A stretch of 64,000 nt of DNA from Dermacentor variabilis (taxonomy: Eukaryota > Arthropoda > Arachnida > Ixodida > Ixodidae). This document shows, piece after piece, positions 29,962-40,280 of the stretch; position 1 is the first letter of the stretch, and the number at the start of each line of letters is the position of its first letter. A program made the translations under genes and the position numbers. Below the pieces are notes generated by a model. That model saw nothing but the letters and a program-made list of their open reading frames with translations. It was not told the origin of the DNA and searched no databases. The stretch covers positions 258,110,115 through 258,174,114 of the forward strand of contig NC_134568.1 in NCBI RefSeq assembly GCF_050947875.1, given 5' to 3'.

Positions 29962-31239
29962 TTATGAGAGGGTCTCCAAAGATGGGGACCCCTCATCAGT
30001 AGACTCATAGGTTCTGTCTGAGAGCAACGAGCATTCGCAATGTCCCCATCCGCAATTGGGACAAGGAGGAGAACCCTCCGCGTCCGATGGGACCTCAGTA
30101 TCAGAATCGGACGTTTCAACAGCACTGCGCTTAAATTCTGGAGGGCCAGTCTCCGAGCCCTGGGAGCCACCTTCGTCCGAGCTCGACTCATGCCCCGCGG
30201 CCGCCGCCCTGGCAGCGGAGCCAGCGCGGTGTGCGCGCCGGCTCTTACGCTTATGGTTCGACCGACGAGCAGTGTCAGTCGCGCCAGTCAGCGGTTCGGA
30301 CGCGCCAGAGATAGCGACCGGCGTAGCGAGAGGCGTACCCGCCACGGAGGCGACAGCGACCGCCGCTTCAGCCTCCTCGCTCGCTGCCCCCTCGCACGTT
30401 GCCGTGACGGAAGGGGGAACGAGCTCGGTAGCGTCCACGGAATCGCTGCCGCGCTCGGCGGCATCGACCACGCTCAAGGAGCCCTGGCTCTCTCCTTCCT
30501 CTAAGGCAGCAACCGTATCAGCTACCGGCGAAGTCACCGCTTCCACGACGGCAGGGTTCTGCTGTTCTGGCCTCGCGGTCACTGACGAGTAGGTGCGGAC
30601 ACTACACGCCGAAACCGCATGGTCGCCGCCGCAACGTACGCACGCCGCGTCGCAGGACGCGTGGCCAAACTGCCCGCAGCGCGCGCACTGAGGCGTGTCG
30701 CACGCGGCGGCGTGGTGTCCTGCCATGTTACACCTACGGCACAATCTAACTACACCCTCGTACTCACACTGAACGACACGCTCACCTACACGAAGAAGGT
30801 TAGGAACGGGCCGCGCCATCTCTATCCGAATGCGCCGGTTTCCGGTGCCAACGGCAGGGAAACCGGGCACGCATTCTTCGGAGATCCCGTGAACCTTTCC
30901 GAAGACCTCTAGCTCGGAGACGAGAGCCTGGTCCGGAAGATCCGCGGGGTAGCCAAACACCCTAACCAACTTCACACGCACACCTCTATACTCAAAACGA
31001 ACTTCCACATCCCGAACCTTCAAAGCGGGATCAGCTGAGAAGCGATCAACCGCGGCCTTATTCTTAAACGTTATCTCAAACCGTCCTGCACCAAAGTCCT
31101 GCACTGCCTTAAGGTCGTTCAAGGAAAAGCGCTTTACGAGCGCCTTGCAAACATCTACATTGGACGCGCCTTTCGGAACTCGCCCGAAAAACGTAAGCGG
31201 CCGAAGCCGCGAAGGGGCCACCATCGCGGTAAAAACCAC
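29962..31239 (-). CDS. LINE ORF1 protein (RNA-binding, zinc knuckles)
   Basis: 425 codons. The first about 100 residues look like an RRM-type fold (LTFFGRVPKGASNVDVCKAL, then GRFEITFKNKAAVDRF). Three zinc-knuckle-like units follow at about 165-210: CRRCNMAGHHAAAC, CARCGQFGHASCDAAC and CVRCGGDHAVSAC. The middle is an Ala/Ser/Glu/Thr-rich linker. Past a basic patch (RRSNHKRKSRRAHRAG, nuclear-signal-like) and an acidic serine-rich tail is a second cysteine cluster, CPNCGWGHCEC. ORF1 proteins of this type package the LINE RNA. The start at 31239 encodes MVFTAMVAPSRLR; the internal methionine six codons on is an alternative. Confidence 0.85.
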   Translation of the reverse strand: MVFTAMVAPSRLRPLTFFGRVPKGASNVDVCKALVKRFSLNDLKAVQDFGAGRFEITFKNKAAVDRFSADPALKVRDVEVRFEYRGVRVKLVRVFGYPADLPDQALVSELEVFGKVHGISEECVPGFPAVGTGNRRIRIEMARPVPNLLRVGERVVQCEYEGVVRLCRRCNMAGHHAAACDTPQCARCGQFGHASCDAACVRCGGDHAVSACSVRTYSSVTARPEQQNPAVVEAVTSPVADTVAALEEGESQGSLSVVDAAERGSDSVDATELVPPSVTATCEGAASEEAEAAVAVASVAGTPLATPVAISGASEPLTGATDTARRSNHKRKSRRAHRAGSAARAAAAGHESSSDEGGSQGSETGPPEFKRSAVETSDSDTEVPSDAEGSPPCPNCGWGHCECSLLSDRTYESTDEGSPSLETLS

Positions 31240-31505
31240 GTGGCGCCCGCGCCTAGCCGAAGTTTAAGCTAACACTACACAAGGTAGGAAGCTAGAAACT
31301 CTCAGCTAAACACTGGAAAAAAACCAAGGACGAAAAGCGCCACCGGAACACCTCACCGAATCGAAGACAGCGGGTTGGAGTCTAGAAGAATCCGCACCGT
31401 AATCCTATCCAACCATCCGAGAGGGGCCCCACGTGGAGGGGATCCGTAGCACCGAAGCTCGAACGCACAAATCACGCCACCACAGCACCTATCCACGGCA
31501 CCTGG

Positions 31506-31926
31506 TGAAGATGCGCCGTCTGCTGCGGTCTACTTGCTCACCCTAAACTACCCCAAACTATTCCTTAAATAAGTTTCCCCACCATCCAAGAGACACTTTT
31601 CTCCACCAATGGGCTACTTCGTTACTTCGACCAATCAGGCAAGCCGACATCATCCAATAAGCGGCAGAGTTCAAGGGGTCAAGAAATGGTCGCGTCAACA
31701 CTCCGTACACAAAAGCACTCTGACCATAACTAATTGGCCTTTGACAGCCGAGCGTGAGAAGACGACGCGACATGTGCAGGTGTGACGTCAGGGGCGGCGG
31801 CCGCGCGGCAGCACTGTCCGCGGCGCCGTCGAGATCATTTGTGTACAAAGGTTTGCCCCGCGTCAAGGACCCCACAAAATTCCCCGAAAGACAGCAAAGA
31901 GGGCCGCGGTACACTCTCTTCGCGAA
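31506..31926 (-). repeat. 5' LTR, U3 part
   Basis: 421 bp matching 20269-20690 with three substitutions and one deletion. It carries the TATA-like box, so the promoter stands upstream of the inserted LINE. Confidence 0.9.
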
Positions 31927-32034
31927 ACTATTGTGCCACATTTTGTTACAAGTTTTACGACAATAGTTTTCTTTGCTAGGCAACGAGGAGTGTTCAGCGT
32001 CACCTAAAGCACCAGCCTCTTCCACGACATCAGC

Positions 32035-32082
<48 letters not shown>
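32035..32082. repeat. (AAT)16 microsatellite
   Basis: Uninterrupted AAT units between the Gypsy flank and the TIR element. Confidence 0.95.
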
Positions 32083-32188
32083 GTCCCCTCAGAAATCTGT
32101 CTTTAGTAATGTCTCCGTCGCGGTCGCGCTGGCTGGTGCTGCTTGCGCACTGACCTCATCAAGTTGCTCGTCCATAACCTGGTGCCAA

Positions 32189-33210
32189 ATAACGTAAAAC
32201 TATTCCAGTATGTTTTTATTCCAATCTCGTTACGTCAAATTTGCGTCACCGAAGACGCAAGCATCGGTCGGTGACCCACAGGGTTGTTTGAATAGACCAA
32301 TCAAATGCTCTCCTCGTTCATATCAAGCCACTTTTGTTTGCTTGAAAAACGAATAACATTGCCTACACTGAGCGGCTTGTCTTATCTAATTGGCTGAGAA
32401 GAGGCGAGGAGCACGCTCAAGTGGAGAGGGATTCGATGGGCCGAGCCACTGCACTGAAAATCGATAATCGGATGAAGAGGGTGGTGCCGGCGTTTGCGAT
32501 TGGTCCGCTTTCCCTTACTTAGCTTGCGGTGGCTGGTCGAAAATTGCGGCGGCATGCAACGGAAGGTTAAGAATGACGCTAAAACGGATCCTCAGCAAAG
32601 AAGAGTTGGCAGAACGAGGGCGTAAACGTGCCGAAAGTGCTGGAAAACGTTACAGGGTCATGCAAAAAGTTTTATTATACGCAAATAATACCCACATTGA
32701 GGGGTCCTTAAGGAAATAAAAGTGATGTGAAAAGCGAAATAAACCCATACTCTCCGGCAGGTGCGAGTAGCCAGTGCCTAAGCGATCGGCGGCTGTCATC
32801 TTTTATTCCTTTTGGAACGGGGCAGCCTGCGGCTATTAAAAAGAAAATTCAGTTTTGTCGGCATATTAATGTACCTTTAACGCGTACACGTCACTTTGAC
32901 GCGTGAGTTTTTTCTGGTTTTATGACGTCACGTGACAGGCAGGTGAAGTGGGCGCAACCTGAAAACTTTTCACCAATAGCCGAGGGCTAAGGGCGAAAAG
33001 GCACTGAATGAGAAATAACTTTTTTTTTGTTCAGTCAGATCATGCATAATCAGTGTGTACATGACATATCAGAGGGAAGCTATCGTAGTTTTCGTGACGT
33101 CGCCTGACAGACAGGTGAAGTGGGGGTGGTCCAAAAAAAAAGTTTTTGACCAATCGCGGAGGGCTGATTGCAGAATTGGAATAAAAAAGTTTGGAATAGT
33201 TTTACGTTAT
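32189..33210. mobile_element. Non-autonomous DNA transposon with 36-bp TIRs
   Basis: The left end, ATAACGTAAAACTATTCCA followed by a T-rich segment ending TTTTTATTCCAAT (32189-32225), is repeated in reverse complement at 33175-33210, with a difference of a few bases in the middle. Element length is about 1022 bp and it holds no transposase. Near its right end an approximately 80-bp block containing GACAGGCAGGTGAAGTGGG (32920-33000) is repeated at 33094-33175 as GACAGACAGGTGAAGTGGG. The ends adjoin TA-containing sequence, but the duplication is not certain. The transposon superfamily is not determined. Confidence 0.75.
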
Positions 33211-34556
33211 AGCGCCCGTGCCCTGTTACACTCTCAATGCGTTTACGTAGGTGTGATCGCCAGAATAGACGAACCTATGCAGAAGCATGCACAAAACACT
33301 TAGGCCTTGGAAACTGCTTCATTCGATGTAGTCTGTGTAGGGTTCAGCGGCCTCCTCTCTTTACGTCTTCCCTATCGTCTTGCAGCGACTTTGCTGGCGT
33401 CCGCATTTCGGCGCCACGAATAAACGCCACAAACGCACACACGAACTCTGACGCTTCTTCGAGGATAAAGCTGCAGCGTTTTGTAAATAAACATCTTGTT
33501 TTAAGCAGAAGTTCACAACAGCTCCGTTCTCCAGCAGCCCCTCTGCTTATTTATCAGCCATGACCTGACACGAGGCGTCTTGAACCAGCGCGTATAGGCA
33601 AAACACGTAGGTGACTGAGGGGTAAAAAAGGAAAACAAAAGTAGACGTTCACCACAGGAAGTTGCGAACACGTACTACGTGCAGTTCCAGTAGAGGAAGC
33701 CTCGATAAATGATAGCGAATACTAAATCCTGAGCAGCACAACCGCTGATAGCTTTCTAGCACAACAGCGACCGTGGTTTCAGGGCACGCGCACGGGTTGA
33801 TCGTAACGTATAACTACAGGCTGTAATCTGCAATGCACTTACAAGTGAGTTCTTGCATTTCCTTTATGCAAAGGCATCTTCGAGAAATATTTGTTTTCCG
33901 TTCGGGGTCCCTCGGCTGCGTAATGTAGACGCTTTTTGCAAATGACGTCATCGGAGATTTTACAAATTGTGCTCTGTAAGGAAATACAGCCGCCCAGATA
34001 GCAGGCTCTTGGGTTTATCACCGCATTGTTTGGCTGAGAGCAGCCATCGCGTAATAGGTATAGAGATAGCGCGCTAGCCATAAGAACGGGGCAGGGCAGT
34101 AAAAGAAAATATCGCCCATGCAGCGAGACCTATGAGCAAACGAGGGCGTTTTGAGCGCTATGGCACCTCTCTCTCTCTCTCTCTCTTTCTCGCTATCTAA
34201 TATAGTCCACGACATCTCCCTGTGTCAAGTATACCTTACGTCAGCCGAACGACCGAAAGTTGAAGTGAGGTAAGGGGCATCAGTTCGGAATGTGGGTCGC
34301 GCGCTGCCATCGCGTTGGCACTTGAGAGAAAAGTGGGTTATCTCCGTGCGTGGCACCTTCCGCGCGGTTTCCTACGAGAAGGACAGCTATTTTTGATGGG
34401 CGAAGTACTGCTACTCGGGCTATGTGAACGGTGCACCGACTCTGAACGCCGCGCGCTTTTAAGTGATACATGTTAAGACTTGTCTGGTGTGACGTACAGT
34501 GGGATATATGACGGACGCCGCGTAGTGGAAGGCTGCGGATTGATTTCTGGCGCGCG
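33211..34556. other. Unassigned stretch
   Basis: No recognised gene. A (CT)n tract lies at 34169-34192. Open frames at 33237-33563 (+) and 34280-34864 (-) show no motif. Confidence 0.35.
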
Positions 34557-34735
34557 TTCTTTAACGTGTACATAAAGTTACTCGCACGGAATATCTGTGC
34601 CGTTCCGCCCCCATCGAAATGCGATCTGTCATATGTCGTTCTACCGTTGAAAACCAGGTCGCGGGATCGATTCCTGGCCGACCCGGCCGCCATTCCGATG
34701 AGGTCGAATAAAAGGAAGAAGAAGAGATGGCTGCT
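34557..34735. mobile_element. Rearranged Ruka-like SINE pieces in opposite orientations
   Basis: 34557-34625 read on the minus strand matches the SINE body (CGCATTTCGATGGGGGCGG, then ACACGTTAAAGAACG). 34657-34715 read on the plus strand matches the head (GGTCGCGGGATCGATTCCTG, then GGCCGCCATTCCGATGAGG). The two parts face away from each other, so either two nested copies or one copy with an inverted head is present. Confidence 0.5.
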
Positions 34736-35847
34736 CGTTAAACCACCACCAGAATGCCTAGGCACAGTGGGCCACCGCGGCAGTTGTCGGGACGCTGCAC
34801 GTATCGACAGGCTTTGCGCCCGTTTTGCGTCAAATCGAATGCTCGAACGCGCGTGCGAGGGCACTTCGCGGAGAGCCGTTTTGCATCGCGGAATAGGGCC
34901 CCTGCGGGAACGCGGTCGCTTCAGCCGGGAATAGAAGACCCCGTGTAGGCACGTGACAGAGGCAGCTTAGCACCAGCGCTTCGCTGAGGCGACTGGATGA
35001 GAGACGTGCGATGACTTCACCGCCGTCGTGTCGGCGTATACGGACACGCGGCAGGCTGGCCAGCTTTCGCGCTCCTTGCGATCGGCGCCTCTCACGCATC
35101 GCCGGGTATCCGAGAAAGCAGGCCAGCCAACTGGTCGTTCCAGTTGCTGGAATTGAACAGGAATCACTGGCGCTTTTTAACGGGTTGTGGCCGCATACGG
35201 GTTGCGTAAAGCGAAAGGCAGATCGTTATTGGTGTCACGTCGGAGTGCGCGCTGCCACCGGGGCTTTACTTGCAGCCGCCAGACTTGTTTGTGTGCCAAT
35301 AGAAAACTGGGCTTGCGATTAGAAAAAAAAAATTGTCAAACGTAACAGAAGCCCAGGCGGGGGCAGGTGACAGTGATATGGCGGCACCGTCAATGAAGCG
35401 CGCCGTCGGCGATTTAGCGAGCGCATCTGCATAGTCGTATAATTGCCAGCTCGCCTGGGGGGCCGTGCTTCGCGAGTGCTTTTACCAGCTGCCTGAAGGG
35501 TCGCAAAGGGGTTTTCTTATCGCACTGACGCGGGCGCAAGTTTTATGGCGTGCTCATGTACTCCGAGAGCTAAGAGTAAACGGAACGTGGTTCTGGGATC
35601 AAAGTGCGCTGATGTGCAACCTGTTCTGCTCGCGTATGAGCGTGTATATAGATACCGCCGCTGGCGCATCCTACCTATTAGCGCATGCTCAGTCGCGCTT
35701 AGATGACATAAACGCCGTTTCGTTTATTTTTGGTGCACACAGCGTACTCAGTTCTTGGTGCACGCTGTTGAAATTGGCGCTCTCGCGAATGTTTACCGTA
35801 ACCCGTTATAGCTATAGCTGCAAGCAACACAGAGGATTGATTACACG

Positions 35848-35849
35848 GA

Positions 35850-35892
<43 letters not shown>
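35848..35892. repeat. (GAAA)n microsatellite
   Basis: Eleven perfect GAAA units. Confidence 0.95.
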
Positions 35893-36555
35893 GCTGGCGA
35901 AGTTTTTGCTGTCTTATTCAAATATTTCTCGCAAGGCATGTTAATTAAGATGGGAAGGGATGAAATCCGACACAATATTTCCTGCTTAACACTGTTCATA
36001 GACTCACGGACTTACATTCGAGGCGATGACAGTAGGGAGAGAAAGGGCACCAGCCCCGATTCTCGTAAGCACTGTGGCGGGTGTGAAATGTGTTCCAATT
36101 AAAGATAGGAATGGGGAGCTTCGTACGTATGTGCTTAAAGAGAGAACTGAGACAAATATTTGGATTTTTCTAGCGAATTAAATTTATCATTTTGCGCAGA
36201 TTAACATGCATGTTTTTTTTTTATTGTATCATTACCGCGCGTAATTTAAACAGCGGACGGCAAAAATTTAATAAAGGAACTCGACTTTTCTTAAATCATT
36301 ATGAAGCCTACTGAACCGGTTCGAACTAAGGCTGGTGACACTTACAGAAGTATTAATCCGTCTTAGCAGGAGCACTGAAGCTCGATATGTTGTTTCGCTT
36401 TATGCTCTTGAGCAAATAAAGCGCTGTGATGTCGATGCCAACGCCTTCCTAATTTTGATCACGAACCACAGCTGAATTACCGCGATTAATTTTTTGTGTT
36501 AATCGATTGGATGGTCCAAGTTCGAACCGTCTTTTTTTTTTTTTGTCGCTGTGTA

Positions 36556-36625
36556 GCTGAACCCGAATCGAAACGTTTGAACTATGACCTGCAGCGAACT
36601 TAAAAGAGTTTCGGTTCGACACCAC
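36556..36625 (+). repeat. Short dispersed repeat, copy 1
   Basis: AGCTGAACCCGAATCGAAAC and GAGTTTCGGTTCGACACC, shared in the same order and spacing with 42257-42330. Confidence 0.55.
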
Positions 36626-36904
36626 ACGCTGACGCACGCAAGCGTTAAGCGTACGCTCTACATATTGCGGGGTTATTACTTTGTTATTGACGCGTAAGCC
36701 CCTCTTGAAGTCATGCTGTGCCCGAACTGTAGTGTTTTACCAATAGAGGCACTGTGCTGTTTATACTACGTGCAGACGAACGTGTTACGGCGAACAACGA
36801 CGACAGCGGTAACGAATCCTGACAAATATACAAGCGATGCAAGAGCCCATCCAAATAGATACCGCAGTGAAGCGAAATGCATGCCTGCTTCAAATGTTTC
36901 CAAA

Positions 36905-37046
<142 letters not shown>

Positions 37047-39200
37047 CAAAGGTGTTTATTAAAGTGCCCAGGAACAGCCTCGAGAGTCTTGGTGCTGGCG
37101 CACGCGGTAAAACCGTGCACAGAGAGAACAATGCAAGCTCACACGCACATGCACACACGCGCACACATAAAAAAAAAGAATAATAATTTCGCGAGTACAA
37201 ATTTTAACAGAGCATAAAATGTGTACACGAAGCCAAAGTGGACAAACAGAAGAAATGATTACATAATGACGGAACACACAACAGATATGAGAGAAGTTCT
37301 TGTTCAGTTATTGAAATACCTCTGCAACTCCTTTCAGGAAAATATTAAAGTTAGGCATGAAGATATCCAGGCCCTCTTAATGGGCATTACATGTCGCCTG
37401 CACTCTAGATAGAGGGTCACAAAAATCTGAAGGCTGAAAAGCGCGCTGTTTCCTCCTGCCTTCCTGCGGAATGTAAAAGCGCACATTAGAAAGCAAGTGC
37501 GAGCAGCTGATTTTATTATGTATTAATTTGTGAAGAAAAAGAACATACGATTTATTGCGTCTGCAGGTGAGGGTGGGTAACGTGAGTGTCTATGTCAGCT
37601 ATATGGAGATGGAAGGCTTTTGACAGAATCGTTGTTTAAACATAGATGTGAACTTTTTTGCACATTTTCGAGAAGTTCACAGTTTGACCTACAGGTGCCG
37701 CCCCAAACCACGGAGGCGAACTCAAGAACTGGAAGGCATACGCTCTTACATAAAATTACAAATGGCCCAGGTAGTTTGAAGTCTCTCGTCACCCGACATA
37801 CTGTGTCGAGCTTTCTATGTGCACGCTGCTTCGTCTGTTGAGCGTTTGGTGAGAAACTCTGAGAGCTATCGAAGTACACTCCAAAGTCTTTCGTTCCCTG
37901 AGCTCTTGGCAGGAGAACATCTTTAACGCTATAAATAAAGTTCTGTTAGTCTTCCGCGTGAAGCATACAACTTTCGTTTTTGGTGCATTTATGACCAGCT
38001 TGGTTTTCAGCGCACCATGACGCAAAATTTCCGATGTCCTTCTGAAGAGCGACGCATTCATTAAATTTTTTTTTACCGCTTTGAAAAGTTTCGCGCCATC
38101 AGAATATAACAAAATTGTCGAGTTTTGAATGACTGTCGAAACGTCGTTAATAAACAGCGAGAAAAGAAGAGGGCCCAGGACAGATCCATGAGGAACTCCA
38201 CTTGTAACCGCATAAAGTTCTGGTGACTGACCATTTACGCTAACTTAGCAGTACCGGGCTTCTTATCAGCGCTGTGACAGAGTGGTACAGATAAAGTTAG
38301 GTCAACTTTTGAAAGAATATTTTGTGGCATGCGACATCAAACGCCTCACTGAGGTCAAAATAAATGACATCCAGCTGTCCTTTCTTATACACTGCTTCAG
38401 AGGCATCATGAAGCTAACCAGGATGGTAGTTGTGGAGATATGAATCCATGCTGCTGAGGAACGATAGTATATTTAATAGAGGATGAAATCATTGAGGGCA
38501 GAGTTGACTGAAATAATTTAGATGCTGCGCATAGGAAAGAAATGGGCATGTATAGTTACTCGCAGCAGTTTTTACTCCTGACTTAAAAACGGGAACGACA
38601 CGCGCTGTTTTCCAAGCCTTTGGGAATGTGTTCATCTTTAAAGCTGAATTAAAAATACACGTAAGCACCGGAAAGAGCAAGGGCCCGTACGCCTTAATCA
38701 AAGCAGTCGGAATGTCATCAGGACCACACGAAAGAGACGGTTTTAAGCGTTTCATGCTCTTAAAGACAAGTTCCTCTGAGACCGATACTCTTAATTGAAT
38801 CCAGGGGAAGCTCACTAACTCCGTCATTGTACCCTTTACCGTACACAGACCCGAAGTGTAGGGCGAAGGCGCTCGCGACATCTGGGACAGGTTGGCCGTC
38901 GCCACTAATAGATACATAGACAGATATCTTGTTTCGTGTTGTTGGATGACTGTTCACGAACGTGTCTCCGGAATGACTTTGAATTTTTAGAAGTGCTGGC
39001 TTCCGCATGTGCTATATAGATGGAATGATCACGCTTGTAAAGACGTTTAGAGAGTGCCCCGTGCATGTTAAAATCCCTATGCCAGTGTTCCTGATTTGTA
39101 CGCTGTGCCTTCCGGTGAGCACGGCCTTTTAGCTGCAAAGTTGTTTTCAGTTCAACAGAAAACCAGTGGGGAAATTTAGAGCGTTTACCGTTTATAGGTT
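37047..39200 (-). mobile_element. CR1/Jockey-type LINE, 5' truncated
   Basis: Minus-strand element. From about 39200 it carries a pre-RT linker, RT, C-terminal domain (to about 37390), and a 3' UTR of about 330 bp with TTTAATAAACACC near 37060 just before an (ATT)n tail. Simple-repeat tails are usual in CR1-type elements. The endonuclease is missing, so the copy is 5' truncated. Many stops and frameshifts show it to be old. Confidence 0.75.
37390..39190 (-). pseudogene. LINE reverse transcriptase, decayed
   Basis: Segments in order from 39190: KFPHWFSVELKTT and AHAEASTSKNSKSFRRHV (linker); SFALHFGS-like text; FKSMKRLKPSLSCGPDDIPT and PKAWKTARVVPVFKSG (RT start); an intermediate region near 38350-38150 with YFDLSEAFDV and SGVPHGSVLGPLLFSLFIND in broken frames; LYSDGAKLFKAVKK, where the normal A-D-D reads S-D-G, so a catalytic aspartate is lost; LPVLEFASVVWGG; and a C-terminal ISCSHLLSNVRFYIPQ near 37480. 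At least five frame breaks. Confidence 0.75.
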
Positions 39201-39363
39201 AAAAAAATAAATAAAAAAATAACCGGGTAAATGAGTGATGATCCAGCTTCCTAATCATCAGCTGAGCCCGCTTTTGCTAGCAGTTGCGCTTAGTTGATCG
39301 TTTAGTGAACATTGTATAGCGCTGCCAGAAGCGCTCAGAAACGACCTTCCCAATATGCCGTAA
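39201..39363. other. Unassigned spacer
   Basis: A-rich block at 39200-39222, then no feature. Confidence 0.3.
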
Positions 39364-39511
39364 GAATAGCAATGAATAGCGCGCAGAGGACGGGACACTA
39401 AAATTCAGGCGCACACGAACAGTACGAGCGCTATTCGTGCGTGTCTTTACGTCGACACACACGCTGTTCGATTTTACTGTCCCGTCCTCTGCGTGCTATT
39501 CATTGCTATTC
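39364..39511. repeat. 148-bp foldback (34-bp arms, one mismatch)
   Basis: GAATAGCAATGAATAGCGCG at 39364 begins an arm of 34 bases, with AGAGGACGGGACA at its inner end. The arm at 39478-39511 is its reverse complement except at one base. A second short pairing, TAAAAT with ATTTTA, extends the stem. The middle holds alternating ACAC/GTGT sequence. Confidence 0.85.
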
Positions 39512-40192
39512 AAATCATGCTCCAACAAGCCCAAAAAACTACCCTGCTGAGTGCCATATAAGAGCCCGAAAAGGCAAAGTTGTCGTTGAGCGTACTAAAA
39601 GCTCGCTAACTTTAGCGCCTTCCTGGCTAAGTTATCAACACTGGCTTGCTGGCCCGCGGTGGGATAGACCGGGCGTTCGTCGGGGCGCTCCTTGAGATGC
39701 AGCGCGGCAACCCGCGGAAGCGGCGCGCATCCGCGACGGCGGCGGCAGCGGCGACGTGACGCGTTCGCGTGCGACTCCACCGTGGCGGCGACCGTTGCGA
39801 TTGCCTCACAGCCGTCTCGGACGCGTTCTTGCGCCGGTGCAGCATGGCGTTCTCTCGCGAAAAGCCGTGAAATCCTGGAACACCCACGCAAGCATTCCTC
39901 GCTCCCTTTGGCGCATCGCGCTGGAACGCGGCGATTAGATAAGTGAATGGCTCCCGGGTCGGTCGAGCTGCACACGCTAACACCGCGGGCTGTATATCTT
40001 TGCCGCTATGCGCGCGCACGATAAAGCACACACGCGCTAGCTCGCGTGCTCAAGGCGCGAGTATTAACGTGCCGGCTGCGTGTACTCGATGCGGCTACGC
40101 GGTGTGCAACTCCTCGTCGCGAGGACCGGGAACAGAATCACGGCCTGCCGCAGGAGGCAACGCCGTGGCGGCTTGGGCTATTCGGTGCATAC
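39512..40192. other. Unassigned GC-rich stretch
   Basis: CpG-rich at 39650-40000, with long frames on both strands explained by composition. No homology recognised. Confidence 0.35.
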
Positions 40193-40280
40193 TCGACAGG
40201 GGAACAGCGCGAAAAGGTGGAGGACAGCGCGCTGGTGTGTGTTTCTTGTCCTTCGTCTTTTCGCGCTGTTCCCCTGTCGA
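40193..40280. repeat. 88-bp foldback with perfect 24-bp arms
   Basis: TCGACAGGGGAACAGCGCGA begins the left arm (40193-40216), exactly complementary to 40257-40280. The word AGGCAACGCC stands outside on the left (40156-40165) and again directly at the right arm, which could be a target duplication at a distance. Confidence 0.85.

Larger units (their letters stand above)
26132..31505 (-). mobile_element. L1/Tx1-type LINE, apparently full length, nested in a Gypsy LTR
   Basis: 5374 bp on the minus strand: 5' UTR (31505-31240, 266 bp), ORF1, a 129-bp spacer, ORF2 and a 3' UTR of about 311 bp. Both ORFs are open. It interrupts the 5' LTR of the Gypsy element precisely between a run of six G and TGAAG. 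Only up to two bases (CC on the coding strand) could be duplicated at the junctions, and no poly(A) tail is seen. Both features are unusual for classical L1 and fit Tx1-type or a blunt insertion. The left LTR shows the empty site. Confidence 0.85.
19886..31926 (-). mobile_element. Young Ty3/Gypsy element, 5' LTR split by a nested LINE
   Basis: A minus-strand LTR retrotransposon. Both LTRs are 805 bp (the right one 804) and differ by three substitutions and one indel in my reading. A 5-bp duplication, ACTAT, flanks it at 19881-19885 and 31927-31931. LTR ends are TGTCGCGAAG and CTTCGCTACA in coding sense, an imperfect inverted pair. The purine tract TATGGGGGAGG (20701-20691) precedes the 3' LTR. 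gag (24655-25704) and pol (20930-24625) are open. Removing the nested LINE leaves about 6.7 kb, a normal Gypsy length. Confidence 0.9.
34736..36904. other. Unassigned stretch
   Basis: No recognised gene. It contains the (GAAA)n microsatellite and copy 1 of a small dispersed repeat (36556-36625). A 159-codon frame at 35465-35944 (+) ends in the microsatellite and is not convincing. Confidence 0.35.

Noticed and set aside
30040..30592. Plus-strand frames of 154 and 178 codons
   Set aside because: Antisense shadows of the LINE ORF1, which has zinc knuckles on the minus strand.
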